From Thauera terpenica 58Eu (GTDB taxonomy: Bacteria; Pseudomonadota; Gammaproteobacteria; Burkholderiales; Rhodocyclaceae), in contig NZ_ATJV01000001.1 of the NCBI RefSeq assembly GCF_000443165.1, positions 293,413-357,412 on the forward strand: a stretch of DNA of 64,000 bases, read 5' to 3'. This document shows, piece after piece, positions 1 to 10,300 of this stretch (within the stretch, counting starts at the first letter, position 1; every line of letters starts with the position of its first letter). The notes below the pieces were generated by a model that ran no database searches, was not told the DNA's origin, and was given only the letters and a program-made list of their open reading frames with translations. The translations under genes were made by a program, and so were the position numbers.

Positions 1-1968
1 CGCTTCATGCAGGCGTTCGCGCAGCCCCGAGCTGCGCTGCGTGCGCAGCGCACAGCCGGCGACGAAGACCTCGCCCGCACCGGCCACACTCACCCGGCTG
101 GCGGCACGGGTGACCGCGGTATAGATCAGCTCGCGCGTGAGCACGCGCACCGGCCGCGCCGGCAACACCAGCAACACCTCCTCGAACTCCGAACCCTGGC
201 TCTTGTGCACCGTGAGCGCAAACGCCGTGTCATGCGCCGGCAGGCGCAGCGGCGCGATGGCGCGAAAACCGCCCTCTGCCGCGGGGAAGAACACGCGCAG
301 CTCGCCTTGCGCCGTCGGCAGGCACAAGCCGATGTCGCCATTGAACAGGCCGAGCAGATAGTCATTGGCGAGCACGATCACCGGCCGTCCCGGGTACCAG
401 CGCCCGGCCGCGCTGCGATCGGGCGCAATGCCGAGCGCAGCGCGCAGGTGTGCGTCCAGATGCGCATTGAGCGCATCCAGCCCACGCCCGCCGTCGCGCA
501 CCGCGACCAGCACGCGAAAACGCTCGAACGCGCGCATGGCGGCATCGACATCAACACCGGTGCCGATTTCGCCGACCTGCCCCCCGCTGCGCGCGCGCAG
601 CGCCGCCACATAGGGCGCATAGCCGGCCTCGATGCGCGCCAGGGTCGCGGCGCCGAGGCGCGCGCCCCCATCCTCGATCCAGCTCGCCGAGGCATCCGCA
701 CCCGCCGCCAACCACGCCAGCGCCGCTTCACCACGACCGCCGCGGACCTCGGCGGCGAGCCGGCCGATACCGGAGTCGGCGCGAAAACGATGGCTTTCGG
801 TGAGCCAGATCACCGCATCGGTGAGCGCGCTGCGGCTGGCTGCATCCGCAGCGGGGGCGTGCGTCTGCCCCGCGCTGCGCGCCGGCTCATCCGGGCTGTC
901 CGCGGTGGCCTCAAGCGCGGCGCCCAGCACCGCCGCCGCGTCGGCACGCGCCATCACCTGCGCCAAGTGGGCCTGCATCGCGGCGCTGAAGCTGCGCTGC
1001 GCCGACAGCTCGGCAAACACCGCGCCGGCCTCGACCGCCGCGAGCTGGTCCTTGTCACCGAGCAGGATCAGGCGCGCCGTCGGCGGCAGCGCATCGACCA
1101 GACGCGCGGCAAGGGCGAGATCGAGCATCGACGCCTCATCCACCACCAGCACATCGAGCGCGAGCGGGTTGCCGCCATGATGGCGAAAGCGCCCCACCTC
1201 GGCGGTCACGCCCAGCAGGCGATGGACGGTGAAGGCCTCGTCCGGCAAGCGTGCCACCAGCGCCGCGGGCAGGCTGTGCGCGCGCTGGCGCAGGGCCTGC
1301 AGCATGCGCGCGGCGGCCTTGCCGGTGGGCGCGGCAAGCGCGATGCGCAGGCCGGGCCGGGCGTCGAGCAGGCAGGCCAGCAGCGCGGCCACCGTCGTCG
1401 TCTTGCCCGTGCCCGGTCCGCCGCTGATCACCGTCAGCCGCCCTTGCAGCGCGAGCGCAACGGCCAGCTTCTGCCAGTCCGGGCTGTCAGCGGCGCGCGG
1501 CGGGAACAGGCTGTCGAGCAGCGCAGGCGCACCGCCCTCAAGCGCGGGCGCTGCGCGCGCCACCAGGGCCTGCGCGAGCGCGCGCTCCTGATCGAAATGG
1601 CGGCGCAGATAGAGGCGATCGCCGCTATCGAGCACCAGCGGATGGGCCGAGACACCGTCGATCGCGTGCGCCGCATCGATCACCACCCCACTCGCGTGCA
1701 ACTGGTGGCGTAGCTGCGCGAGGCGGGCGCTGGCGTCGCGCACGTCGTGCTCATCCTCCGCACCCGCGGCGACTGGCGCCTCGCCTGCAAGCTCCGCGCG
1801 CGCCTGTCTGAGCAGCACATCGAGCCCCACGCACACATGCCCGGCACTGGTGGCAAGCGCCAGCCGGCGCGCGGCAAGGTCGAGCACGGCAAGGCTGTCG
1901 GCAGGTGCCTGCAGCATCCGCGCCCAGGCCACGAGATGGCGCGCAAAACCTTCGGCGAGATCGTTCAT
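1..1968 (-). CDS. recD: RecD, exonuclease V alpha subunit (partial, C-terminal end beyond window)
   Basis: RecD is the fast 5'-3' superfamily 1 helicase of the RecBCD complex, which resects double-strand breaks for RecA-dependent repair. Reading from ATG at 1968, the protein shows a Walker A GGPGTGKTTT near residues 173-182, a Walker B VVDEASM, the GDKDQL helicase motif, and the late UvrD-like motifs TVHKSQGSEF and YTAVTRA. The start overlaps the recB stop in an ATGA, which fixes it and implies translational coupling. The frame is open to the window edge at codon 656, just past the last helicase motif, so probably only a short tail is missing. Function is near certain; the C-terminus cannot be judged. 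Confidence 0.95.
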   Translation of the reverse strand, partial: MNDLAEGFARHLVAWARMLQAPADSLAVLDLAARRLALATSAGHVCVGLDVLLRQARAELAGEAPVAAGAEDEHDVRDASARLAQLRHQLHASGVVIDAAHAIDGVSAHPLVLDSGDRLYLRRHFDQERALAQALVARAAPALEGGAPALLDSLFPPRAADSPDWQKLAVALALQGRLTVISGGPGTGKTTTVAALLACLLDARPGLRIALAAPTGKAAARMLQALRQRAHSLPAALVARLPDEAFTVHRLLGVTAEVGRFRHHGGNPLALDVLVVDEASMLDLALAARLVDALPPTARLILLGDKDQLAAVEAGAVFAELSAQRSFSAAMQAHLAQVMARADAAAVLGAALEATADSPDEPARSAGQTHAPAADAASRSALTDAVIWLTESHRFRADSGIGRLAAEVRGGRGEAALAWLAAGADASASWIEDGGARLGAATLARIEAGYAPYVAALRARSGGQVGEIGTGVDVDAAMRAFERFRVLVAVRDGGRGLDALNAHLDAHLRAALGIAPDRSAAGRWYPGRPVIVLANDYLLGLFNGDIGLCLPTAQGELRVFFPAAEGGFRAIAPLRLPAHDTAFALTVHKSQGSEFEEVLLVLPARPVRVLTRELIYTAVTRAASRVSVAGAGEVFVAGCALRTQRSSGLRERLHEA

Positions 1969-4900
1969 GCCGGCTCCTGCACATCAGCGGTGGCAACACC
2001 TGCGAGCAGCGCGTCCAGCGACGCCAGCACCGCCGCCGGGCAGCGCTGATGGAACACGCCGCAAGGCACGCCATCGATCCGCCACTGCGGGCGCACGCCA
2101 CGCACGAACAGATACAGCACACCGCCGAAATGGCTTTCGTAGTCGTAGCCCGCCAGGCTGCGCCCGAGGTGACGATGGAGCGCGACGCTGTAGAGCAGGT
2201 GCTGCAGGTGATAGCCGTGGGTCTGCATCGCCGTCTCCAGGCGCGCAGGCGCGTAGTCCTGCGGCTGCACGCCGAGGTGGTTGGACTTCCAGTCCAGCAC
2301 CCAGTAGCGGCCATCGTGCTCGAAAATGAGGTCGATATAGCCTTTCAGATAACCGTCCAGATCCTTGAACGCGAGCCGCGGCACGACATAGCCCTGCGCC
2401 GCCAGCCAGGTATTGAGCGCGGACGCGCGGAGATCGGGCGCCGGCAGGTGAAAGCCGAGCTCGACCAGACAGCGCGCGGGCGCCACGGTGTTCAGGCGCA
2501 GCTCGGCACGCCCCTCCTCGCCGCAGCGGGTGTCAGCAGCGCGCTCGGCAGGCGCCGGCAGCAGGGAGGTGTTGAGCACCGCGTCGAGCAAGCTGCGCAG
2601 CATCGCTGCCAACGGTGCCTCGCCGGGCTTGGGCGCAGCGGGCAGCATCTGTGGATGGGCCGCGAGCGCGGCGGCGATCGCACTGTCCCAGGTGCCGGGA
2701 TCGGTGAAGTCGATAGCCTCGAACAGGGCGTGGATGCAGTCCCCCGCAGACGGCCCGCGCGGAAAGCGCAGGATGTCGTCGGCCGCAGGCGTGAATACGG
2801 CGGCCGCTTCGGGTGCAGCTTCGGGTGCTGACAGGGCGGACGCGGCGGCGCCCAGCGCGTTTGCGTCGTGGTCCTGCGCGCCGTGCTCGTGGGTGGCGCC
2901 AAAGATCAGCGCGCTGAAGCTGCCGATGCGCCAGCCCGCCGGCAGTTGCGGCGCGCGCTGCGCGCGCGGGCGCTGCCCCCCGGCGTGGGGCGGAGCGAGC
3001 GCTGCGCCCTCGCCTGCAGGCAGATCGAGCAGCGCCATGGTGGGCGCGCCGCCGCGCGCGCTGGCGGCGACCAGCGCACGCCAGTGGGCGTCTATGCCGG
3101 CCGGCGTGGGCTTGTGGCTGGCCCAGGCATCGGCGTCCATGCCGGCGCCGGCCACCATCCAGTTGAGCAGGCTGCGCCCGCTCTCGGTATGGCTGGGGCG
3201 GCCGGAGCCGAGGCGGGCATAGCTGCCCACCACCACATAACAGCGCTGCACGGCGCGCGTGAGCGCCACATAGATCAGGCGCAAGTCCTCGGCCTGGCGC
3301 TCACGGCGCAGGCGGGCCTTGACTTCATCCAGGGTGAACGCGCCCGCGCGGTAGTCCAGCACCAGCTCGCCGTGCTCGTCGTGCCAGGGGCTCATCGCGC
3401 CTTCGCTGCTGCTGCGCACATGACCATCAAACAAGAAGGGGCAGAACACGACACCGTACTCGAGGCCCTTGGCGCGATGCACGGTGACGATCTGCACCAG
3501 GTTGCGGTCGGACTCCAGCCTGAGCTGGGTGGCTTCGCCGCTGCCGGCCTCGCGCCGCCGCGTCGCCAGCGTACGCAGCAAGAGCTCGGGCGAGGCGGCG
3601 CCGGCCGCTTGCTGCAGCAGTTCGGCCAGGTGCATCAGATTGGTCAGGCGGCGCTCGCCATCGGCGCGCGCCAGCAAGCGCACGGCGACGCCCTCGTCGC
3701 TCATCCATTGCCGCAGCATGATGCCAAAGCCCCGCGTCAACCACAGCTCGCGCCAGCGCACGAACGCGTCCAGGGTGGCGAGCAAGGCGGCCTCGTCATC
3801 GACCAGGCGCGCGAGCGCGGCGGCGTCGCGCCCCATCGCCGCGGTGGCGAGCGCGGCCTTCACCCGACGCTCGCGCAGCGGCTCGGCGATCGCCAGCAGC
3901 ACGCGCTGCAGCTGCTCGGCGTCCTCGGTGTGAAACACGCTGGCCTGCGACAGCTCGACGCTGCCCACCCCGAACGCTGCCAGCGCGCGGCGCATGCGCG
4001 CACCCTGGCTGTGGCTGCGCACCAGCACGGCAATGTCGGCCGGGCGCAGCGGCTGCTCACCGATGCGCACCGTGCCCGCGCCGCCGGCGGTGAGCAGGCG
4101 GGCGATCTCGGCCGCGCTGGCATGGGCGGCTCGATGCAACGCCTGCGCGCGCGCAAGACGGCTGCCGCCCGGGTCGGCAGCCTCGTGCGCAGCGCCACCC
4201 TGCCCCTTCTGCGCCGCCTCATCAGCCACGGTCTGCACCGCATCGCTGGGGATGCGCCACAGCTGCAGCGGCGCCAGGCCTGCACCACCTGCGCTGTCGT
4301 CGACGAAGGGCGGGCGCGGCCGGCTGCCTTTGTCGACGCACACGTAGTCCAGCCCGTCCATCATGAACACCGCCGGGTTGGCGCCGAACAAGGCATTGCA
4401 GGCGTCGATCAGCGCCGGCGCCGAGCGCTGGTTGTGGCGCAGCGTGTAGCGCGCATCGGTGCGATCGCGCGCGCTCAGATAGGTGAACAGGTCGGCGCTG
4501 CGAAAACTGTAGATCGCCTGCTTGGGGTCGCCGACCAGGAACAGGCTGCCGTGACGACCCTCGGCGCGGTAGATGCGGTCGAAGATGCCGAACTGCAGCG
4601 GATCGGTGTCCTGAAACTCGTCGATGAGCGCCACCGGGTAGCGCGCATGAAGCGCGCCGGCGAGCCAGGGCTGGGCGCCGGAGTGCAGGGCCTGATGCGC
4701 ATTCCACAGGATGTCGTCAAAGCTGATCTGGCGCTGCTCGCGCTTGCGCTCGCGCAGCCTGGCAACACAGCGCTCGATGCACTGGCGCAGCAGGCGCAAG
4801 CGTGCGCCATCGAGCACGGCGTCGACCGCGGCGCGTGCCTGCAGCAAGGCCTCGGCCGCGTCGAAGAACGCATGGCGCGGCGGAGCGCTACCGCTCTTGC

Positions 4901-5822
4901 GTCCGGCGGCGGTGCTGCGCTTTTCCAGTGTTGCGCTGGCGAGCAGGGCGAGCTTGTTGTCAGTGCCTGCAGGCAAGGGGTGCACGGCATTGGCCGCGCC
5001 CAGCCAGTCCGCCCATTGCTGCGCGGCGGTGGCCACCGACTTGGGCTTGTAGCTGTTGGCATTGAGGCCGCCGAGCGCGTCATTCACGCACTCGACCGCC
5101 TGCGCCAGTGCGCCCGCCAGCATGCGGGCTGCGTCATAGGCCTGGGTCAGCTTCAGTTCGGCATCGGCGAGCGCGCCTGCGTCGGCACCGTCCTCATCCC
5201 ACAAGGAACGGGCGCAAGGCCGGCCCATGTGGCGCTGCAAGATGTCCGCCCAGGCCGCGGGGCTGTCACCGCACTGCAGCAGGTAGTCTGCGAGCAGGGG
5301 TGAAAGCTCGCCCCCCGCCACCTGCTGGCGCCAGAAGTCGTGCACCACCTCCAGACGCAAGGCGCTGTCGTCCTCGACCAGCTCCAGCTCATAGGGCAGG
5401 CCGGCGGCAAAGGGGGTGTCGGCGAGCGCGCGCTGACAGAAGCCGTGGATGGTGAAGATGGCCGCTTCGTCGAAAGTCTGCAGGGCGAGCTGCAGGCGGC
5501 GCTGCATCTGCGCGTGCTCGATGCCGCGTGCGAGCGTGGCTTCGATGAGTTGGCTCACGAAGGGGTCGGCGCCGGGCGCAGCGCCTTCGAGCACCTGCAG
5601 CATTTCGCCAATGCGCGCGCGGATGCGGCTGCTGAGCTCGGCGGTCGCCGCCTTGGTGAAGGTCACCACCAGCAGGGCTTCGACCGTCAGCTCACGCTCG
5701 AGCAGCAGGCGCAGATAGAGGCCGCAGATGTTCCAGGTCTTTCCGGTGCCAGCCGAAGCCTCGATGAGGCGGATGCCATCGAGCGGGCATTGGAAGACGT
5801 CGAATTCAGGGGCGGCGGACAT
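1965..5822 (-). CDS. recB: RecB, exonuclease V beta subunit (helicase-nuclease)
   Basis: RecB is the 3'-5' helicase and the only nuclease of RecBCD. The 1285-residue protein has Walker A ASAGTGKT at residues 22-29, VALIDEFQDTDPLQF (Walker B), GDPKQAIYSFR, and VTVHRAKGLEY followed by YVALTRA. The C-terminal RecB nuclease domain keeps its signature (GYIDL...VLDWKSNHLG, near residue 1175), so it should be catalytically competent. An in-frame ATG 61 codons upstream exists, but homologues begin close to the Phe-Asp-Val-Phe stretch that opens this version, so 5822 is preferred although no strong Shine-Dalgarno precedes it. It is coupled to recD by a four-base overlap. Unusually, recC is not directly upstream: dps and yigZ lie between. 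Confidence 0.95.
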   Translation of the reverse strand: MSAAPEFDVFQCPLDGIRLIEASAGTGKTWNICGLYLRLLLERELTVEALLVVTFTKAATAELSSRIRARIGEMLQVLEGAAPGADPFVSQLIEATLARGIEHAQMQRRLQLALQTFDEAAIFTIHGFCQRALADTPFAAGLPYELELVEDDSALRLEVVHDFWRQQVAGGELSPLLADYLLQCGDSPAAWADILQRHMGRPCARSLWDEDGADAGALADAELKLTQAYDAARMLAGALAQAVECVNDALGGLNANSYKPKSVATAAQQWADWLGAANAVHPLPAGTDNKLALLASATLEKRSTAAGRKSGSAPPRHAFFDAAEALLQARAAVDAVLDGARLRLLRQCIERCVARLRERKREQRQISFDDILWNAHQALHSGAQPWLAGALHARYPVALIDEFQDTDPLQFGIFDRIYRAEGRHGSLFLVGDPKQAIYSFRSADLFTYLSARDRTDARYTLRHNQRSAPALIDACNALFGANPAVFMMDGLDYVCVDKGSRPRPPFVDDSAGGAGLAPLQLWRIPSDAVQTVADEAAQKGQGGAAHEAADPGGSRLARAQALHRAAHASAAEIARLLTAGGAGTVRIGEQPLRPADIAVLVRSHSQGARMRRALAAFGVGSVELSQASVFHTEDAEQLQRVLLAIAEPLRERRVKAALATAAMGRDAAALARLVDDEAALLATLDAFVRWRELWLTRGFGIMLRQWMSDEGVAVRLLARADGERRLTNLMHLAELLQQAAGAASPELLLRTLATRRREAGSGEATQLRLESDRNLVQIVTVHRAKGLEYGVVFCPFLFDGHVRSSSEGAMSPWHDEHGELVLDYRAGAFTLDEVKARLRRERQAEDLRLIYVALTRAVQRCYVVVGSYARLGSGRPSHTESGRSLLNWMVAGAGMDADAWASHKPTPAGIDAHWRALVAASARGGAPTMALLDLPAGEGAALAPPHAGGQRPRAQRAPQLPAGWRIGSFSALIFGATHEHGAQDHDANALGAAASALSAPEAAPEAAAVFTPAADDILRFPRGPSAGDCIHALFEAIDFTDPGTWDSAIAAALAAHPQMLPAAPKPGEAPLAAMLRSLLDAVLNTSLLPAPAERAADTRCGEEGRAELRLNTVAPARCLVELGFHLPAPDLRASALNTWLAAQGYVVPRLAFKDLDGYLKGYIDLIFEHDGRYWVLDWKSNHLGVQPQDYAPARLETAMQTHGYHLQHLLYSVALHRHLGRSLAGYDYESHFGGVLYLFVRGVRPQWRIDGVPCGVFHQRCPAAVLASLDALLAGVATADVQEPA

Positions 5823-6151
5823 CGCAGGCGTGAGGGCACGAAGACAGAGGGCAGTACAGCATGGAGCAAGGCAGTGGCGAGGGCGATATCGCGCCCGTGC
5901 GTGAGCCAGCGGACGATACCACGCCCCCTCCAATAGGTCTCCAGCATTCCACAAGCAGGGCAGGCATAGTCCGGAACTAACACCGGAATAGCCCGCTGCC
6001 CGCATGCCGGACGGGCGTTTGAGGGTATGCTGTGGACACGCTGATCCTCTGTCCGGGCACCGCGGCCCACGCGTCGCAGGGCGCGGGCGTGACGGGCTGA
6101 ACGCCTCGAACCTCAGGCGGCCAATCGCCGCTGTTACTCAGGAGCATCGCC
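5823..6151. other. Intergenic region between divergent recB and dps
   Basis: This 329-base gap separates two divergently transcribed genes and should hold both promoters. I see no convincing -35/-10 pair on either strand and no ORF with support; the in-frame upstream extension of recB covers most of it but looks non-coding. A short direct repeat of CCGGAA (spaced CTAACA) lies near 5971-5985. A Shine-Dalgarno AGGAG sits just before dps at its right edge. Confidence 0.5.
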
Positions 6152-6643
6152 ATGGCAAGCAAGAACACCCCCCCTACAATCGATATCGGCATTGCCGAGG
6201 CGCAGCGCAAGGAGATCGTCGCCGGACTGTCCGCGCTGCTGGCCGACAGCTACACGCTGTACCTGATGACGCACAACTTCCACTGGAACGTGACCGGGCC
6301 GCAGTTCAACAGCCTGCACAACATGTTCATGGACCAATACACCGAACAGTGGAACGCGATCGATGTCATCGCCGAGCGCATCCGCGCGCTGGGCTTCCCC
6401 GCGCCCGGCACCTACAAGGAGTTCGTCAAGCTGGCGTCGATCCAGGAAGTCGAGGGCGTGCCCAAGGCCAATGACATGATCCGCCATCTCGTCGCCGCCC
6501 AGGAAGCCACCGCGCGCACCGCGCGCAAGCTCTTCGCCACGGTGGACAAGGCCAACGACCAGCCCACCGCCGACGTGCTCACCCAGCGCATCGACGTGCA
6601 CGAAAAGACCGCCTGGATGCTGCGCAGCCTGCTCGAAGAGTAA
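6152..6643 (+). CDS. dps: Dps/ferritin-like DNA-binding stress protein
   Basis: Dps forms a dodecameric shell that oxidises and stores iron, consuming peroxide, and can coat DNA in starved or oxidatively stressed cells. The 163-residue protein has the family core THNFHWNVTGPQF followed by HNMFMDQYTEQW, which carries the inter-subunit ferroxidase ligands (His, Asp, Glu), and the C-terminal DVHEKTAWMLRS helix. AGGAG lies eight bases before the ATG. A strong intrinsic terminator follows, so it is a single-gene unit. It points against the flanking rec genes and splits recB from yigZ-recC. The N-terminus has only a few lysines, so DNA binding is not assured. Confidence 0.95.
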   Translation: MASKNTPPTIDIGIAEAQRKEIVAGLSALLADSYTLYLMTHNFHWNVTGPQFNSLHNMFMDQYTEQWNAIDVIAERIRALGFPAPGTYKEFVKLASIQEVEGVPKANDMIRHLVAAQEATARTARKLFATVDKANDQPTADVLTQRIDVHEKTAWMLRSLLEE

Positions 6644-6665
6644 GCGCCCACACAGCAATGGCCGA

Positions 6666-6699
6666 GGGCAGACCGCTGATGCGTGGTCTGCCCTTTTTT
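6666..6699 (+). terminator. Rho-independent terminator of dps
   Basis: A perfect 9-base inverted repeat, GGGCAGACC and GGTCTGCCC, with a 10-base loop is followed by six T. It lies 23 bases after the dps stop and ends just before the yigZ stop on the other strand. Confidence 0.9.
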
Positions 6700-6700
6700 A

Positions 6701-7294
6701 TTAGGTTTCGTCCTCCAGCCACAGCAGCCGCCCCTGCCCGGCCTCATTGAGGCGGGCGACGAGCTCGATCGCCACCTCTTCGGCGAGGCTGAAGCGCAGT
6801 GTCACCGCCTGATCGTGACGGACATCGAGCAGGCTGGCGCCGGTCGCCTCCAGCTCACGGCGCAGCAGGCCTTCGAGCGCATAGGGCGCAACACAGCCCA
6901 GCAGCTTCAGGCGCACGATCGGCACCTTGGTCGCAGTGAGCAGGGCCTGGGCCACGGCGTCGGTGTAGGCGCGCACCAGCCCGCCGGCCCCGAGCTTGAC
7001 ACCGCCGAAGTAGCGCACCACGGTGGCGAGCACGCCGTCCAGATCCTGATGACGCAGCACCTCGAACATCGGCCGCCCGGCAGTGCCGCTCGGTTCGCCA
7101 TCATCGACCGCCGCCGATTGCCCGCCCGCCAGCAGCGCCCAGCACACATGGCGCGCGCCGGGGTGTTGCGCCCATAGTTCGGCCACCACCTTCTGTGCGC
7201 TGGCACGGTCGGCCATGGGCTGCACACAGCCGATGAAGCGACTCTTCTTGATGATGAGTTCGCTATGAACCGGGCCGGCGAGGGTCTGTGCCAT
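6701..7294 (-). CDS. yigZ: YigZ/IMPACT family protein (UPF0029)
   Basis: Small cytoplasmic protein of the widely conserved YigZ/IMPACT family; the eukaryotic relative regulates Gcn2, while the bacterial role is not settled. At 197 residues it has the usual length. The N-terminal domain shows KKSRFIG, DDGEPSGTAGRPM and VVRYFGGVKLGAGGLVRAY, the family signatures; the C-terminal part fits the DUF1949 ferredoxin-like domain. It starts 11 bases after the recC stop on the same strand, so it is very likely co-transcribed with recC. Nothing in the sequence suggests a direct role in RecBCD. Confidence 0.93.
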   Translation of the reverse strand: MAQTLAGPVHSELIIKKSRFIGCVQPMADRASAQKVVAELWAQHPGARHVCWALLAGGQSAAVDDGEPSGTAGRPMFEVLRHQDLDGVLATVVRYFGGVKLGAGGLVRAYTDAVAQALLTATKVPIVRLKLLGCVAPYALEGLLRRELEATGASLLDVRHDQAVTLRFSLAEEVAIELVARLNEAGQGRLLWLEDET

Positions 7295-7305
7295 GACGTT
7301 TGCCC

Positions 7306-10300
7306 TCAGCGCAGACGAGGGTCGTCGAGATGTTCGAGGAGCGGGCGCAGGATGCGGCGCGCGAGCTCGAAGAAGCGCTCATCGGGGAGCTCTTGCTCGC
7401 CTCTGAGCGCGAGCCGATAGGCGGGATCCTTGCCTTCGCTGAACTCGGCGCTGCGCCCGCCCCTCCACTTCGTGAGCGCGGCGCCTACACTCTCGCCGGC
7501 GAGCATGTAGGCCCAGGCCGACTTGGGGAAGAAGTGCACAGGCTGAGTCAGCCCCTCACGGTAGAGCGCCAGCAGGCTTTGCAGCTCGGCGCGCGCGCGT
7601 GCGGGCGCCAGCGCCCGAAAGCGGAACTCGCCGTTGCGCGACAGGCCGCGTGCGCTCGCCAGCGCGCCGGCGGGCGGCACCGCGCACAGCAGCAGATGGG
7701 CCAGCCAGGTCGCCAGATAATCACCGACGCGGCTGTCGTCGTAGCGCGCATGCAGATAGCCGTCTGCATGCAGGTCGGTGAAGGCGGCGGACAAGGCCCA
7801 ATCTTCTGCCTCCAGCGAGGTCTCGAAGCGGGCAAGATGCGGCGCCAGGCGCTCGCCGTGCAAGAGCTCATGCTGACGCTGGGCAAAGGCCTGCAGGCTG
7901 GTGAGCTCGCGCTCGAGCGCGCTCCGGCCGATGGCGCCGGCCGGATATTCGCCGCCGGCGCGGGCCAGCGCCCACAGCTCGGCGCAGAGGGTGGGGGCCA
8001 GCGCGTCACGACCCTGCAGCACTGGCAGCAAACGCTGCGCCAGGGCCTGGCGTGCGGGCCAGTCGGGCAGCATGGGCTCGACGTCGTCGAGCTCGTCCTC
8101 GGCCTCGGGCAGCTCGAGCCCGACCCGATCACGCAGCAGATAGCGGCAGGGGTTGGCAAGAAAGCGTGTCAGTTGCAGCATGCTCACTTCGCGCCAGGCC
8201 GCCTCGGGCGGCGGCAGCGGCGCGGCAAAGAAGGGCGTGTCGTCCTCGCCGTCGTCAGCGCTGCCTGCGCTCTCAGTGCTCTCGTCGGACTCACCGGCAT
8301 CGCCGTGCGCGTCCTCATCCGTACCCATGGACAGCTCCGTGGCCACGCCTGGCAGCGAGGTTTGCGCCGTGCGCAAGCGGCTGGCGAGCGCGAGCGCGTA
8401 ATCGGTGTTGAAGCTGCTCAGGCGCGCATCGCTGCGATCGGCTGCGATGAAGTAGTCGGCGGCGAAGGCCTGCAGGGGATGCCTGAGCAGCAGGCGCGCA
8501 CGCGCGGCCTCGAGCGCCGGCGGCTCGCCGGCCGCGGTGGCGGTGGCGCTGGCGAGGACGTCGAGCAGCTCGTCGACCAGCACCGAGGGCGGCAGCTCCG
8601 AGCCGTCGCGCACGCTGCGCCCGACATAGGACAGATGCAGCACCTCGCGCGCGGACAGGATGAGGTCGAGAAAGAGGTTGCGGTCATCGAGCCGGCGCTG
8701 GCGGTCGCCGGCCTGGGGGCGAGCGGCCATGAGGTCGAACTCGGGCGCACGATCGCTGCCGGGGAAGGCGCCCTGGTCCAGGCCGATCAGGCACACCACC
8801 CGATAGGGCAGGCCGCGCAGCGCGGATAGCGCCGAAAAAGTGACCGTGCCGCCAGGTACGCCACCGCGCGCCGGGTCATCGAGCAGCGCGAGCAGGGCCG
8901 GATGCACCACCTCCAGCGGCAGCGCGGTTTCGAGCTCGGCCGCGGCGATGTTGTCGGCCAGGGTGGCGATGGCGGCACGCACTTCGCGCTGCGCGTCCGC
9001 GTACTCGGCACTGTCACCCACCAGGCGCTCGAGCACATCGTTGAGCAGCTGGCGCCAGGCGGCACCCGTGTGCGGGCGCTGCAATTGCGCGTGCAGCACG
9101 CGCAGGCTGTCGACGTAGCGCCAGAAGCTGCCGAGCGCAATTGCCGCCTGGCCCTCGGGCGCCGCCGCGCCTATGCGCCCGGCGAAGGGGGTGTGCTGCG
9201 CGGCCGTGCCCGCCGCCCAGGCCAGGAATAGACGATGCAGGCCTTCTTCAAGAGTGTGGGTGGGGGCGGGGTCGATCCGCGTCGCCCCATCGCCACCGCC
9301 CTGGCTGCCTGCGCTTGCCGCATCCAGCCCCCAGCGCACGCCCGCCGCGCGCATCCAGGCGTGGATCGTTTCCAGTTCGGCGGCGCCCAGGCCAAAGTGC
9401 GCTGCCACCGGCGCCTGCTGCAACAGGTCGAACACCCGACTGGCGGGGAATCGGCTGGCAGCCAGCTGCAGCGCCTGGTCGAGCACCTTCGCCAGCGCGT
9501 TGTCCTGCGTGCCGCCCAGGCCGGTGATGCGCCAGGGGATGCGGCGCTCTGGCGGGGCGGTGCCGAACACGGCCTCGATCAGCGCCGCCGCCTGCTCGAG
9601 GTCGGGTATCAGCACCACGATGTCGGACGGACGCAGGGCGTCTGGCGTGTTGGCGTGGAGCTTGAACAGGCCGAGCAGGCGGTCGTGCAGCACTTCGAGC
9701 TCGCGCGTGCGCGAATGGCAGACCTGCACCTCGATGCTGCGATCGGAGGCGGCCAGGCGCACACTGGCGGGCGCGAGCTGCTGCAGCTCGAGAATGGCGT
9801 TCTGCAGGCGCGCGAGCAGATGGCGCGCGGGATGGGGCGCAAAGGCGGCGTCCTCCTCCACTTCATGCTCACCTTCGAACAGCAGGCCGATGTGAGCGCG
9901 CGTCTGCTTGCCCCAGGCGGCGAGCAAGCTGTTGCCGGTCTCGAAGAACATGTCCTTTTGCTGCGCCGCCAGCCAGGACAGGCGGCGCGCGTCGACGATG
10001 TCGAACCAGAACTCGCGGCAGGGGTTGAGCACATACATGCGCACGTCCACCACGCGCGCCAGCTCGCGCAACATGTCGAGGTAGAGCGGCGGCAGCGCCG
10101 GCAGCGCGAACACATGCACCGTGGCCGGCAGGCCGACCGCGGCCAGCCCGGTCGCCGACATCGCCGTGACCCGGCGCAGGAAGGCCTGGGCCGGGTGCTC
10201 CTGACGCAGGCCGAGGCTGTCGCGGATCTGCCGCCACAAGGCCGCCTGCCAGGCCTCGTCTTCGCGCTCCACAGCTGAGGCGCTCGCCTCCAGCGCCGAG

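Noticed and set aside
7..1713. A 568-codon open frame on the plus strand over recD
   Set aside because: It is the antisense shadow of recD: composition is arginine/glutamine/alanine-rich without domain features, while the minus strand encodes all RecD helicase motifs.
2868..5303. An 811-codon open frame on the plus strand inside recB
   Set aside because: High G+C makes long antisense frames common. It has no recognisable motif and lies entirely opposite the conserved recB.
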